Source: JBBIRG01 sp964410965
GTDB lineage: Bacteria > CLD3 > SB21 > JBBIRG01
Length of the DNA stretch: 64,000 nt
Assembly (NCBI GenBank): GCA_964410965.1
Contig: CAYPIY010000001.1
Coordinates: 496,001-560,000 of the forward strand
Reading direction: 5' to 3'
A model generated the notes under the pieces. That model made no database searches. It was not told the origin of the DNA and saw only the letters and a program-made list of their open reading frames with translations. Positions 35,129 through 44,827 of the stretch are shown here, piece after piece (position 1 is the stretch's first letter; every line of letters starts with the position of its first letter). Position numbers and translations under genes: made by a program.

Positions 35129-38100
35129 TTACTTGATTAGCATCATTTTCCGGCTTTGGCGGAACGTCCCGCCGTCCTCAAGCGACCGGATGGTAGCCCG
35201 GAAAATGTAAATACCGGAGGATACAGGCGCACCGTTATCGTTTCTTCCGTTCCAGAGAATGCGCTGCTGACCAGCGTTTTGGACACCACTGAACAGGGTC
35301 CGTACTTCCTGCCCGAGACTGTTATAAATGACCAATTCCACAGTTGACGCGGAAGGAAGTCCGTATTGAATGGTCGTTGACGGGTTGAACGGATTCGGAT
35401 AATTCGGGGCAAGATAGAATTCTGACGGGATCGCGGTTTGCGACTGGGATTCAATGTACTCTTTCGTGCCCGCCATCACCCTGAACCGGACATCGCCGCT
35501 TTTTGTTCCGCCGATACGAAAATCCTCACCGGACGTTACATATTCAAGTTTTCCGGACGCGCGGTTAAGAACCGCAAGCACATATCCTTCGGGAAGCTGA
35601 TCCGTCCCGTTCCATTTCAGCGACACGGATTGATCCTGCGCCAAATGTACGATCTCAAAATCCCAAATCGATCCGGAATCTGAATTTCTCCTGAAGTCGG
35701 TATGGAGTGTCTTACCGTCATCAGCGATCAGCCGGATCCGGATATCATCGCCGGAAAGGGACGGAAGGGAGGGCTTATCGAAAGCGTCGCGGCTGTCCGC
35801 CGCTTCGGCGTGTTCTCCGATTTCAATCTTCCCGAGAATTTCGTTCTGCATGGAGAACAGTTCAGCCTGAATGGCGAATCTCGGGGTAACCTGTTTTTCA
35901 TTGATTACTTTGCTGAATACCGTTGCGTCGTTAGCCGGATAATTCATGACAAATGCCGAGTCCGAATAATATAAATAACCTTTCCAGGGTTCAAGCCTGA
36001 AGAACAGGAGATTTTTATCTTCAACATACTCGAACCGGCCGTTGCTGAGAGTGACAAGATTATGAAAATCGGACCGGTTGTTTTCCGCAACCACATTGCT
36101 CCATAAAATCGGGTACGTATAAGGATTCGATATCATGTTCCATCCCGGCAGTATCAGTGTCTGCGCGGAACCCGGAACGACGGTTTGTCCCGGACCTGAA
36201 TTTAATGTTTTAGCCTGACGCGTAATCAGAAGGTAGGATTTCCCGCTGTTGATGTCACCGAATGACTGGTTGCCGTCCGTAGCTTTGATGAAACGGTTCT
36301 GATTTCTGTCCCAGCGGTACAACTGCCATTCGCCTTTATCGCCCAGTTCCCCAAGATTGCTCATGGTAAAAGCCTGCTGTACCGATTTATTGTCAAGTTC
36401 TATGGGAAACGAAATCATTCGGAAATCCTTACGCGAGGTTCCTCCGGGCATTGTAACCCAGCTGCTGCTGTTGAGTCCCGGCGAGGGTATCTTTACGGCC
36501 AGACGGACGGGTGATTTGTCGCCGTTTTCCGGAAAGCGCCTGATCTGGGCGCCATCGGTCACTTCAATATAGAAACTGACGCCTTTCTCGGTGATATCCT
36601 CCGATGGTATGCTTACGTTAAGATGAAGGTGATTATCCGGGTAAGATACCTGTGCCAGAGCCCGGCTTTTCAGGGTTGAAGCCGGCGAACCCGTCGGCCA
36701 GTATTTCAGTGTTGCCGTCGCTGTACTGTTTTTCATTTCAGACAGGCTGACTTCAAGTGTATAAGATTGATTTAGGACAGGATCGTCGGACTGAACCCAC
36801 TGCATCCAGCTTGCTCGAGCCGTAAATGTAATCTTCCGTAAAGTGTCAGGCTGATTCAGGCTGCTGTTATACGATGAAGAATAAATCCAGCAGTTTCCTG
36901 TAATCAGTGAGTCTTTGGATCCCGCGTCGAAACTGACGGATATGGGTTTCGATTCACCGGGCGCAAGCGAAAATTCGGTAGTATCCATCAAAAGGTCAAA
37001 CGATGTACCGGCGCTTTCCAGGTACATATCGTAAATATCCAGGATTTCGGTGCCTGTGTTTTTGACATAAAACGTTTTGGTGAGCGTCGTTCCGATCATA
37101 GTCGCGCCCATATTCAGTGTATCACCTTTAAGACCCGTGCCGATTTGTGCGTATTGTGCCAGTCCTTTCAGCGTCGTGGTCATCACGATGACGCTGTCAT
37201 CCAAACCGTTGGACTTTTCCTGCAGGAGATAAGCCGTTAGCTTGGCTTGTTTGATTCCAGGAGATCGCGGATGAAAGAGCAATTCCAGCGGTGTTTCGGT
37301 TTTTATGTCCAGAAACAATCCTTCCGTTTCATCCGCAGGGTCCGTGAAGGAAAAATTACCTTCCGGGTCAACCAAGACAAAGCTGTCAATATACCCGTAT
37401 GCGGAGCCGCTGTTTCGGTAAGGCACAGAGAAATCAGATTCACCGGTGAGTACTTCCGCAGAAGGAGCCGATGTGGCCGTATCATACGTAATGACCGGAA
37501 TCTGCTTCAGTTTCCATATCCCGTTGTTTGAGGCTGCGTAAACATTGGTGCTGAAGTCTTCCAAGGAGAGATTCAGTCCGACGGAATTAAACAAAAACAA
37601 ATCAACAGGATTTTCTGAGATTTCCACCCATCGGGGATGATCCACATCACGTCCGATTTTATATAATTTTCTTTTAGTCGGTTCGAATAATTGATAATGC
37701 TCAAGAATCAGGTAATTCCCATCTAACGCGCTGTTGACATGAATGATTTGCCCCGGTCCGTTTTGAGTATATAAAGTTTCGATGCTTGAGGTCACATCAT
37801 AGGCATTCCATTGCGAGTTTTCCAGCCGGCTGAAATACAAACGTGACCCGGTTTCGTTCGTTGCCGAAATCATAATCGTGTTCCGGTTGGATGAGATTTC
37901 CTGGACCGCGGTTCCGGCAGGAGCGGAAAAAACATTATTGTTCCACGATATACTCCCCTGAAGCGTCGCGTGAATTGAGTTTTCCGTCGCCGCCAAAATC
38001 CTTATGCGCTTCTGGTCATTGACCAGTGTCGGATAAGCTGAAAGTGATCTGACCAATTTAATGCCAAGTCCGCTGTTCCCGGTGATATTCGACCAGCTGA

Positions 38101-39559
38101 TCCCGTTATTTTCGGACATCCAGACGCCGTTTTGCGCCGGATCAACGGAGTAGACCGAGACCAGCATTAGGGTCCGGACCGTATCAAAAAAAACATTCAT
38201 GCTGAAACCGTTCGTTATTACACCGGTTCCCGGAGAGAATACCCTTGACAGCGTATCCTTGGTTCGGCCGTCACCGGACGTAAAACATCTCCCGTCTTCC
38301 TCTGTCCAGATAAAGGACTGTGCCGTTTCCGAGTAAAAAGCCCCGTAGGGTTGGGAAAAAGTGCCTAGCACTTCGTAATCCAGTCCGAGATTTTTACTGA
38401 AAATCAGGTTATTCTCCCACTGGGCAACGATTTTTGAATCATCGACATAGTGGATTTTGTTGATCTGCCCTGCCGTCAATCCCTTGATGATGGCAATCGT
38501 ACCCAGTGTTCCGGATGTACCCTGTATATATTTATACAATAATCCCTCGTTAAATCCGTAAAATTTACTTGTATCACCGGAAGACCGGGTCAGAAAATCG
38601 ATCGGTGCGGAACTCGGGTGATTCATGGTGATTTCGTTCCAGTCCATGCCGCCGTTGTTGGATTTCAGGATTTTGTTTCGGAGATTGACGACATAGGTTT
38701 TGCGGTCGGGAAAAACCAGCCAGCTGTATTTTTCATATTCATCCCCGATGCCGGTATTCGAAGCATACGCCGTACTCCAGTTCGCTCCGTTATTCTGGCT
38801 GAACATGATTTTTACGCTGTCCCCGTCACTGATCACGGCATAAACAGTCCCTGCAGGATCATCCGCGACATATAATTTTTTTACTGACCAGTTTACCGGC
38901 AAAATTGTGCGGAAATCATAATAATACCCGCCGTCCATAGTCCTTTGGATAATACAGCGATCTTCGTTATTCACATAGGCAATATAAAAATTGTGGAAAG
39001 GATCCTGCGGATTGACGGCCATGGCGATCAGTTCGGATGTATCACCCGCTGACCGGATGGGAAACCAGCTGGCTCCCTGATTCATGCTTCGGAACAGTCC
39101 ATCCCGGCTGATCGCATACATCTGTGTGATGTTCTGCGGAATGATATATGAATCAAAAATGTTTCCAAAATCTGCGGTATAACCGGAACTCCATGTCTGG
39201 CCCCCGTTGGTCGAAACGAACACCTGGGGATTCGGGTCGGTTTCATGACTCGCGAAGACGTAAAGGTTATTGCCGTAAACCGTATCGAGCATCATTCTGC
39301 GGACAGGTTTGCCGACGCTGTTCAGGTAAAACCAGTTTTGCCCGTCATCGGTGGTCTTGTAAATTTCGCCCGTGGACGTACCCGCCAACAGGGTTCCGGC
39401 CTGTTTCGCGTTAACGATCAGTCCGTTAATGATTCCTCCCGAGGGTCCCAGATTCTGCCAGGAAGATACCGCTTGTGCCTGTAAAACAGAACAATCCATG
39501 AATAGGACCAAAACCAAAAACGTAAAACCAATGATATGGGATTGTTTCGCTATTTTCAT
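35129..39559 (-). CDS. Giant secreted protein with Asp-box repeats and T9SS type A sorting domain
   Basis: This 1,476-residue protein has a signal peptide (residues 1-29, ending VLQAQA). Its N-terminal half (about 30-700) is a YCF48/BNR-like propeller with at least six Asp-box motifs of the form S-x-N-x-G-x-x-W (for example STNGGQTW, SMNQGASW, SQNNGANW, SENNGISW). Beta-sandwich domains follow, including a choice-of-anchor segment (GTTLTKTFYVKNTGTEILD). The last ~90 residues are the type IX secretion sorting domain (LAPNYPNPFNPSTTIQYGLP ... SGIYIFRA, ending RKMMLIK). The protein should cross the outer membrane by T9SS and be cell-surface or released. Asp-box propellers bind or cleave glycans in some families, but no catalytic residues could be assigned. 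AAGGAGA precedes the ATG and a TATAAT lies at 39593-39588 on the minus strand. No T9SS machinery genes are in the window. Confidence 0.88.
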   Translation of the reverse strand: MKIAKQSHIIGFTFLVLVLFMDCSVLQAQAVSSWQNLGPSGGIINGLIVNAKQAGTLLAGTSTGEIYKTTDDGQNWFYLNSVGKPVRRMMLDTVYGNNLYVFASHETDPNPQVFVSTNGGQTWSSGYTADFGNIFDSYIIPQNITQMYAISRDGLFRSMNQGASWFPIRSAGDTSELIAMAVNPQDPFHNFYIAYVNNEDRCIIQRTMDGGYYYDFRTILPVNWSVKKLYVADDPAGTVYAVISDGDSVKIMFSQNNGANWSTAYASNTGIGDEYEKYSWLVFPDRKTYVVNLRNKILKSNNGGMDWNEITMNHPSSAPIDFLTRSSGDTSKFYGFNEGLLYKYIQGTSGTLGTIAIIKGLTAGQINKIHYVDDSKIVAQWENNLIFSKNLGLDYEVLGTFSQPYGAFYSETAQSFIWTEEDGRCFTSGDGRTKDTLSRVFSPGTGVITNGFSMNVFFDTVRTLMLVSVYSVDPAQNGVWMSENNGISWSNITGNSGLGIKLVRSLSAYPTLVNDQKRIRILAATENSIHATLQGSISWNNNVFSAPAGTAVQEISSNRNTIMISATNETGSRLYFSRLENSQWNAYDVTSSIETLYTQNGPGQIIHVNSALDGNYLILEHYQLFEPTKRKLYKIGRDVDHPRWVEISENPVDLFLFNSVGLNLSLEDFSTNVYAASNNGIWKLKQIPVITYDTATSAPSAEVLTGESDFSVPYRNSGSAYGYIDSFVLVDPEGNFSFTDPADETEGLFLDIKTETPLELLFHPRSPGIKQAKLTAYLLQEKSNGLDDSVIVMTTTLKGLAQYAQIGTGLKGDTLNMGATMIGTTLTKTFYVKNTGTEILDIYDMYLESAGTSFDLLMDTTEFSLAPGESKPISVSFDAGSKDSLITGNCWIYSSSYNSSLNQPDTLRKITFTARASWMQWVQSDDPVLNQSYTLEVSLSEMKNSTATATLKYWPTGSPASTLKSRALAQVSYPDNHLHLNVSIPSEDITEKGVSFYIEVTDGAQIRRFPENGDKSPVRLAVKIPSPGLNSSSWVTMPGGTSRKDFRMISFPIELDNKSVQQAFTMSNLGELGDKGEWQLYRWDRNQNRFIKATDGNQSFGDINSGKSYLLITRQAKTLNSGPGQTVVPGSAQTLILPGWNMISNPYTYPILWSNVVAENNRSDFHNLVTLSNGRFEYVEDKNLLFFRLEPWKGYLYYSDSAFVMNYPANDATVFSKVINEKQVTPRFAIQAELFSMQNEILGKIEIGEHAEAADSRDAFDKPSLPSLSGDDIRIRLIADDGKTLHTDFRRNSDSGSIWDFEIVHLAQDQSVSLKWNGTDQLPEGYVLAVLNRASGKLEYVTSGEDFRIGGTKSGDVRFRVMAGTKEYIESQSQTAIPSEFYLAPNYPNPFNPSTTIQYGLPSASTVELVIYNSLGQEVRTLFSGVQNAGQQRILWNGRNDNGAPVSSGIYIFRATIRSLEDGGTFRQSRKMMLIK

Positions 39560-39746
39560 ATCTTCTCCTTGGTTTAGATTTATCTCTATTATAACTTAAA
39601 TATATATACGAAGATTCCTTTTAAAAAACATTTTTTTTCTGACGAAAACCGCTCAAACCGGTGATGATTTTTTACTTGATTTTCCGGGATGATACGATTA
39701 ACTTTACACGAGAAACATACCGAACCCAGACTTAACCGGAATTCCT

Positions 39747-40475
39747 ATGAAACAAGCATTAATCCTCATTGTAGACGATAACCCGCATATTTCAAAATTG
39801 CTGAGCATGAACCTTGAAAAAGAAGGTTTTAACGTCATACACGCGGCGAACGGGGAAGAGGGATTTGATAAGGCAAAGAAAGAAAGACCCAACCTGATCA
39901 TTTCTGACGTGATGATGCCGAAACTGGACGGCATTTCCCTGTGCCAGAAAATCCGCACGGAGACCGATATTTCCATGGTCCCGTTCATGTTTCTCACGTC
40001 CATTGACGCCGATGTCACGCAGAAGAGGGGTTTCAGGGCCGGCGCAGACCAATATCTCATCAAATCCGAAATTAACCGGGAAGTCCTACTCTCGAAAGTC
40101 CGGGACATGCTCAAGCATGTGAACAAAATCAATGAAATCGACGCGCCCCAGCGCGGTTCTTTCAGCGGGGATCTTTCCGAGCTCAGCCTGATTGAAATCC
40201 TCCAGCTCCTCCACATCAACAAGAAATCAGGCACGCTTACAATCCGCAGGCAGTATTACCCGGAAGCCTCGATTGTCATCAAGACCGGTGAAATCATCCA
40301 TGCGGAACTCGGCGATGACAGGGACGAGAAAGCCATGTTCATCATTTCCGTGTGGAAACGCGGTGAGTTTACATTCAAGCAGCACGATATTACGGACGAG
40401 CCGCAAACCGTTAAAACATCCACACTGAACATCATTCTTGAAAGCTGCAGGCTTCAGGAAACGGCCAACGATTGA
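39747..40475 (+). CDS. Response regulator with C-terminal DUF4388 (PatA-type) domain
   Basis: This 242-residue protein has an N-terminal receiver domain. Acidic pocket VDDN at 9-12, phospho-acceptor Asp54 (IISDVMMPK), Thr/Ser at FLTS and Lys at YLIKS are all present. From about residue 140 a DUF4388 domain follows (GSFSGDLSELSLIEILQLLHINKKSGTL split at the Leu-Ser turn, then RQYYPEASIVIKTGEIIHAELG). DUF4388 occurs in proteins such as PatA and in gliding/chemosensory regulators of FCB bacteria and myxobacteria. It is thought to mediate protein contacts rather than bind DNA. It has no adjacent kinase, but could serve the receiver-less kinases of this window. It is convergent with glgP. Confidence 0.88.
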   Translation: MKQALILIVDDNPHISKLLSMNLEKEGFNVIHAANGEEGFDKAKKERPNLIISDVMMPKLDGISLCQKIRTETDISMVPFMFLTSIDADVTQKRGFRAGADQYLIKSEINREVLLSKVRDMLKHVNKINEIDAPQRGSFSGDLSELSLIEILQLLHINKKSGTLTIRRQYYPEASIVIKTGEIIHAELGDDRDEKAMFIISVWKRGEFTFKQHDITDEPQTVKTSTLNIILESCRLQETAND

Positions 40476-40572
40476 TTGATCCTTAATATAGAATCACATA
40501 CATCAGGCTTTTAAGAATTCTCCCCGGCATCTGAATTTCGGATGAATAACGGCAGGTACTTTTTTTCAAATA

Positions 40573-40610
40573 TCCGAAAAAAAATAGCGGTAATGTGATT
40601 ACCGCTATTT
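40573..40610 (-). terminator. Rho-independent terminator of glgP
   Basis: A 13-bp hairpin (AAATAGCGGTAAT, loop GTG, ATTACCGCTATTT; stem 40582-40610) is followed on the minus strand by a run of eight T. It begins 19 bases after the glgP stop. On the plus strand the hairpin is not followed by a T-run, so it mainly serves glgP. Confidence 0.85.
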
Positions 40611-40628
40611 ATGCAGTGACAGTGTGAA

Positions 40629-43154
40629 TCATTTTTTCTTTTTTTCCGGCGCTCTCAGAATCTGGATCGGCACCGACTGCACGCCCCAGATCTCATCGGC
40701 ATACTGACGGATAGTCCGGTCCGTAGAGAACTTGCCCATGTTCGCAACATTCATGATCGACTGGCGGGTCCATTCGCGTGGGTTCAGATAGGTCTGCCGC
40801 ACACGATCCTGACATTGAATATACTGGGCATAATCAGCGAGCAACAAATACGTATCTCCCTGGTCCAGCAATGAATGGATGATCGGTTTAAATAATCCCG
40901 GATCCTCGGGAGAGAATTCACCGTCGCGGATGCTGTCTAAAGTCTGCCGGAGTTCCGGATTCCGGTAATAGTAGCCCCACGGATCATATCCGCCGCGTTT
41001 CACTGCGACTACCTGCTCCGCGGTCAGGCCGAAAATAAAAATATTATCATCGCCGACTTCCTCTTTGATCTCGACGTTCGCGCCGTCGAGCGTTCCGATG
41101 GTAAGGGCTCCGTTAAGGGCGAATTTCATGTTTCCGGTTCCCGACGCTTCCAGGCCCGCTGTCGAGATCTGTTCCGAAAGATCGGCCGCCGGCATGATTT
41201 TTTCGGCCAGCGACACCGAATAATTTGCCATAAAAACAACTTTCAGCAAGTCGCGGACGGCCGGATCATTGTTGACTACATCGCCGACCGAATTGATGAG
41301 TTTGATAATCAGTTTGGCCATGTGATAGCCGGGTGCGGCTTTACCTGCAAATAAAACGGTTCGCGGCGCAAAATCGCCCCCGGGATTTGATTTGATGCGA
41401 TGATATAAAGTAATGACATGCAGGATATTGAGCAACTGGCGCTTGTATTCATGCATCCTCTTGACCTGACAGTCAAACATCGAATCCGGATTAACGGCAA
41501 CGCCGTTTGACTTTTTAATCAGTTCAGCAAGCCGGACTTTATTGGCTTTCTTGATCGTACGCCATTCCTGCTGGAACGACGGTTCATCCGCGAAAGGAAT
41601 GAGTCTTTTCAATTGAAATAAATCGGTGGTCCATGCATTTCCGATTTTCCGGGTGATCAGCCCGGACAGTGACGGATTACAGAGTTTCAGCCATCGCCGT
41701 TGAGTAATCCCGTTGGTTTTGTTGTTGAATTTCTCCGGCCATAATTCGTAAAAGTCCCGGAACAGGTCCGCTTTCAGGATATCCGAATGCAGCTGGGCCA
41801 CGCCGTTCACCGAATGGCTGCCGACGATCGCGAGATTCGCCATGCGGACTTTCTTTTCCTCTCCCTCCTCGATGATAGACATCCGGCGCAACCGGTCGTT
41901 GTCGTTCGGAAATTTCAATTTCACCAGGTCCATGAAACGCTGATTGATCTCATAAATGATTTGCAGATGCCTTGGAAGCACTTTCTGGATCAGGTGCACC
42001 GGCCAGCGTTCGAGCGCTTCGGGAAGCACGGTATGATTGGTATACCCAAACGTCATAACGGTGATTTTCCACGCGGTATCCCATCCCAGATGATACTCAT
42101 CCATGAGGATCCGCATCAGTTCCGGTATCGCGATGGCCGGATGCGTATCGTTAAGCTGGATCGCGACTTTACCGGGAAAATCCGCGAAATTCTGTTCGCG
42201 GTGTTTCCTGTACCGGCGGATAATATCCTGAATGGTTGCCGTGACAAAGAAATATTCCTGCTTCAGACGGAGTTCTTTTCCTTCAAAAACGTTGTCGTTG
42301 GGATAAAGCACCTTGGAGATGGTTTCGGAATGGCTTTTATCGGAGACAGCCTGTTCGTAATTTCCGTGATTGAAATACGTAAAGTCAAATTCACGGGAGG
42401 CTTTCGCCGCCCAGAGCCGCATGTTGTTGACCGTGTTGTTCCCGTAGCCGGGAATGGGCGTGTCATAGGCCATCGCCATGACTTCCTGCGTATCGACCCA
42501 CTCATTCGTGAAATTCCCCTTGTCGTCGAAATACTGATTTACTTTTCCGTAGAATTTGACCGGATACAGGTATTCGGGCCTCGGAAATTCCCAGATATTT
42601 CCGTACCGAAGCCAGCTGTCGGGTGTTTCGACCTGGAATCCGTCGCGGATGGCCTGGAAGAAGATGCCGAATTCATACCGGATTCCGTAACCATAGGCCG
42701 GAAGTTCCAGTGTGGCCATAGAATCCAGGAAACACGCGGCAAGGCGGCCGAGTCCCCCGTTGCCCAGCCCGGCATCCCACTCCTCTTCGGTGAGGTCTTC
42801 CAGCGAATAGCCCATCTCCTTCATGGCTTCACCCAGCACGCCCTGTAGATCCAGATTCACAACCGCGTTGCCGAGCGTACGTCCGATCAGGAATTCAAGG
42901 GAAAGATAATACACCCTCTTGGCGTCCTGGTTATAGTAGGTTTGCTGAGTTTCGATCCAGCGCTCGATGAGCCGGTCGCGGACGGCAAGGGCCAGCGCCC
43001 TGTATTTGTCCCGGACCGTTGCCGAATACTCGTCTTTCGCAAGCGAATATTCCAGATGGTCGATAAAAGACCTTTTTAACGACTCCACGTCATTTTCCCG
43101 CAAAGGATTGTTGGTGGTCGTCAGTTTTTCTGATGAATTGCTTTTTTCCGCCAT
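40629..43154 (-). CDS. glgP: Glycogen / alpha-glucan phosphorylase
   Basis: This PLP-dependent enzyme releases glucose 1-phosphate from alpha-1,4-glucans. The 841 residues correspond to the classical GlgP/MalP type. Markers are the N-terminal GNGGLGRLAACFLDSMA and YGIRYEFG, the IQLNDTHPA segment, KRMHEYKRQLLN, and the PLP-lysine signature EASGTGNMKFALNGALTIGT (Lys in GNMKF), followed by DGANVEI. ATG at 43154 is preceded by AGGGAGAG. It is a single gene with its own terminator. No other glycogen genes lie in the window. It is divergent to menG across 177 bases. Confidence 0.96.
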   Translation of the reverse strand: MAEKSNSSEKLTTTNNPLRENDVESLKRSFIDHLEYSLAKDEYSATVRDKYRALALAVRDRLIERWIETQQTYYNQDAKRVYYLSLEFLIGRTLGNAVVNLDLQGVLGEAMKEMGYSLEDLTEEEWDAGLGNGGLGRLAACFLDSMATLELPAYGYGIRYEFGIFFQAIRDGFQVETPDSWLRYGNIWEFPRPEYLYPVKFYGKVNQYFDDKGNFTNEWVDTQEVMAMAYDTPIPGYGNNTVNNMRLWAAKASREFDFTYFNHGNYEQAVSDKSHSETISKVLYPNDNVFEGKELRLKQEYFFVTATIQDIIRRYRKHREQNFADFPGKVAIQLNDTHPAIAIPELMRILMDEYHLGWDTAWKITVMTFGYTNHTVLPEALERWPVHLIQKVLPRHLQIIYEINQRFMDLVKLKFPNDNDRLRRMSIIEEGEEKKVRMANLAIVGSHSVNGVAQLHSDILKADLFRDFYELWPEKFNNKTNGITQRRWLKLCNPSLSGLITRKIGNAWTTDLFQLKRLIPFADEPSFQQEWRTIKKANKVRLAELIKKSNGVAVNPDSMFDCQVKRMHEYKRQLLNILHVITLYHRIKSNPGGDFAPRTVLFAGKAAPGYHMAKLIIKLINSVGDVVNNDPAVRDLLKVVFMANYSVSLAEKIMPAADLSEQISTAGLEASGTGNMKFALNGALTIGTLDGANVEIKEEVGDDNIFIFGLTAEQVVAVKRGGYDPWGYYYRNPELRQTLDSIRDGEFSPEDPGLFKPIIHSLLDQGDTYLLLADYAQYIQCQDRVRQTYLNPREWTRQSIMNVANMGKFSTDRTIRQYADEIWGVQSVPIQILRAPEKKKK

Positions 43155-43331
43155 GGCATCTCTCCCTGATTGGACATTCGGGGCAGGTTTTTTAAATTAG
43201 ATCTGTACTTGAAAATTATCTAAAATCATTCAAACAATCAAGAATAACTGATTTTTTTTTTTATTAGTTTATGATCCGCAGTTTTAATATACTCGCGGGT
43301 TAACAGGAAAAAACCTAACCGGGAATTTTAC

Positions 43332-44075
43332 TTGAAAAAATCTGATAATCAGTCGGCCGAAGTGAACGGTTCTGATAAAGGGGACAGGAGAGAAAATATC
43401 CGGAAGATGTTCGGCAGCGTGGCGCACCGGTACGACCTGCTGAATCACCTGCTGAGTTTTGGCGCCGACATCTACTGGAGGCGTCAGGCTGTCCGCATGA
43501 TCAATTTTCGTCTGAACCGGAGAGTGGTCGACCTGGCTACGGGCACGGGCGATATGGCCCTTCTTGCGGCCGGCAACGGGGCGACAAGGATTATCGGAAT
43601 TGATAACTCGGAACAGATGCTCAGCCGGGCAGCGGAAAAATTCAGGCGGAAAGAGCTCGGCGATTTGTTTTACCCGGTCTGCTCGGACGCGGAACACCTG
43701 GCTCTCCGCAGTGAATCGGTCGACGCGGTCCTCTGCGCATTCGGAATCCGCAATATGAACGACATCCCGCGCGTTCTGGAAGAAATCCACCGCGTTCTCT
43801 CTTCCTCCGGTATCGTCCTGATCCTGGAATTTTCAAGACCCGGATTTTTTCTTTTCCGGGCATTGTTCAGGATTTATTTTAAACGGATACTCCCCCGCAT
43901 CGGCGCATGGATATCAGGAAACCCGGAAGCCTACCGCTATCTTCCGGAATCGGTGGACCAGTTCATGAGCCGGCAGGAATTCTCCGCTTTACTGAAAGAA
44001 AAACATTTTTCGGATGTCCGGTCCTATACCATGACCGGCGGTATTGTCTCCGTTTACGCCGGTATTAAATTGTGA
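43332..44075 (+). CDS. menG: Demethylmenaquinone / 2-polyprenylphenol C-methyltransferase
   Basis: This SAM-dependent UbiE/MenG methyltransferase performs the final C-methylation of menaquinone (and ubiquinone where present). The family motif MFGSVAHRYDLLNHLLSFG stands near the N-terminus. The SAM motif I VVDLATGTGDMA, the GIDNSEQML acidic loop, CAFGIRNM and LEFSRPG (motif for quinone methylases), and the closing SYTMTGGIVSVYAG are all present. The length of 247 is normal. The frame begins at a TTG (43332). The next Met is inside the conserved motif, so the TTG or a non-ATG start close by is needed. It is probably a menaquinone user, given the FCB-type gene content. ubiE is the alternative symbol. 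Confidence 0.92.
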   Translation: MKKSDNQSAEVNGSDKGDRRENIRKMFGSVAHRYDLLNHLLSFGADIYWRRQAVRMINFRLNRRVVDLATGTGDMALLAAGNGATRIIGIDNSEQMLSRAAEKFRRKELGDLFYPVCSDAEHLALRSESVDAVLCAFGIRNMNDIPRVLEEIHRVLSSSGIVLILEFSRPGFFLFRALFRIYFKRILPRIGAWISGNPEAYRYLPESVDQFMSRQEFSALLKEKHFSDVRSYTMTGGIVSVYAGIKL

Positions 44076-44281
44076 AAGCAAGAACGGAATAAAGGTTACG
44101 GAAAGGGTGAAGTCTTTTCTGAATTCAAAAAGCCCGGATTTCCGGAAAAGTGGAAAATACGGACCGTGATTTTCAACGGACTGGAATCCTGAGACGCGGA
44201 TGTGAAGAAAGAAAGCAGCTTTACCTGCATCGCGGAAGCGGCACCGGTAATTTTTCCGAAATGTATGGTATAATGAAAGGT

Positions 44282-44317
44282 GTAAAAGTTTGACTTCCTC
44301 AAGAAGTTTACTTTTAC
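44282..44317. terminator. Hairpin at the 3' end of a convergent gene pair
   Basis: GTAAAAGT (44282-44289 region) pairs with ACTTTTAC (44310-44317), with an inner ACTTC/GAAGT stem and a five-base loop. It overlaps the stop codon of the minus-strand gene ending at 44314. T-runs are short on both strands, so it is a weak bidirectional terminator at best. Confidence 0.4.
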
Positions 44318-44826
44318 TTACTGAAATACTCTTTCCTGTAAGCGATATAATCCTCTTTCAGCATCGGACGGATCACATCAGCGAGTTCGCCCAGATCGTC
44401 CTGAAAATAATTTGAGACATGAATTAGCTTGTGTTCGCTGTTGATCCGAATGTCAAAATCAACATTGATTCCGTCTTCGACCCTGTCATTAATATATTGA
44501 TTTCCGAGTTCCGCAAGAGGAAAACCGGAAAGAAACCGTTTCATCTTCTTTGTTTCATCGGGCCGCAGCGAGCGGGCCTGGATTGTTTGCTTTCCGTTCA
44601 GGTCATCGTGAATAGTTACAAGGCTGTCCGCGGTCAGGATCGTCTGATACTGAACCCTGCCGAAATAGTAACTCTTTATGATGATCCTGTAACTTTTAAC
44701 CGGGTCCGGATTCAAGGACTGTTTCCCGCTATGATGGGTGGTTGCGGAATACCTGACCGGTTTACAGACAATGATCTGCGTTATCGCAATACAGGCGATC
44801 ACTAACGCTGCATAACGTGTTGCCAA
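44314..44826 (-). CDS. Unknown membrane-anchored or secreted protein
   Basis: The predicted product is about 170 residues. An N-terminal hydrophobic segment (ATRYAALVIACIAITQIIVC) is a signal or anchor. A soluble domain of alternating strands and a final amphipathic helix rich in Lys/Tyr follow. No family was recognised. The frame is open for 68 codons upstream, but that stretch overlaps the neighbouring gene. The TTG at 44826 is preceded by GCGGAG at a suitable distance, lies two bases after the neighbour's stop and puts the hydrophobic segment at the N-terminus. I chose it for those reasons; ATG codons at 44892/44886 are alternatives with a 58-65 base overlap. Confidence 0.6.
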   Translation of the reverse strand: MATRYAALVIACIAITQIIVCKPVRYSATTHHSGKQSLNPDPVKSYRIIIKSYYFGRVQYQTILTADSLVTIHDDLNGKQTIQARSLRPDETKKMKRFLSGFPLAELGNQYINDRVEDGINVDFDIRINSEHKLIHVSNYFQDDLGELADVIRPMLKEDYIAYRKEYFSK

Positions 44827-44827
44827 A

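Noticed and set aside
41787..42848. 353-codon plus-strand frame opposite glgP
   Set aside because: Antisense shadow of glgP; no ribosome site and no motif.
44261..44275. Extended -10 promoter-like TGGTATAATG on the plus strand
   Set aside because: It has no -35 partner and points into a convergent gene with nothing to transcribe downstream.
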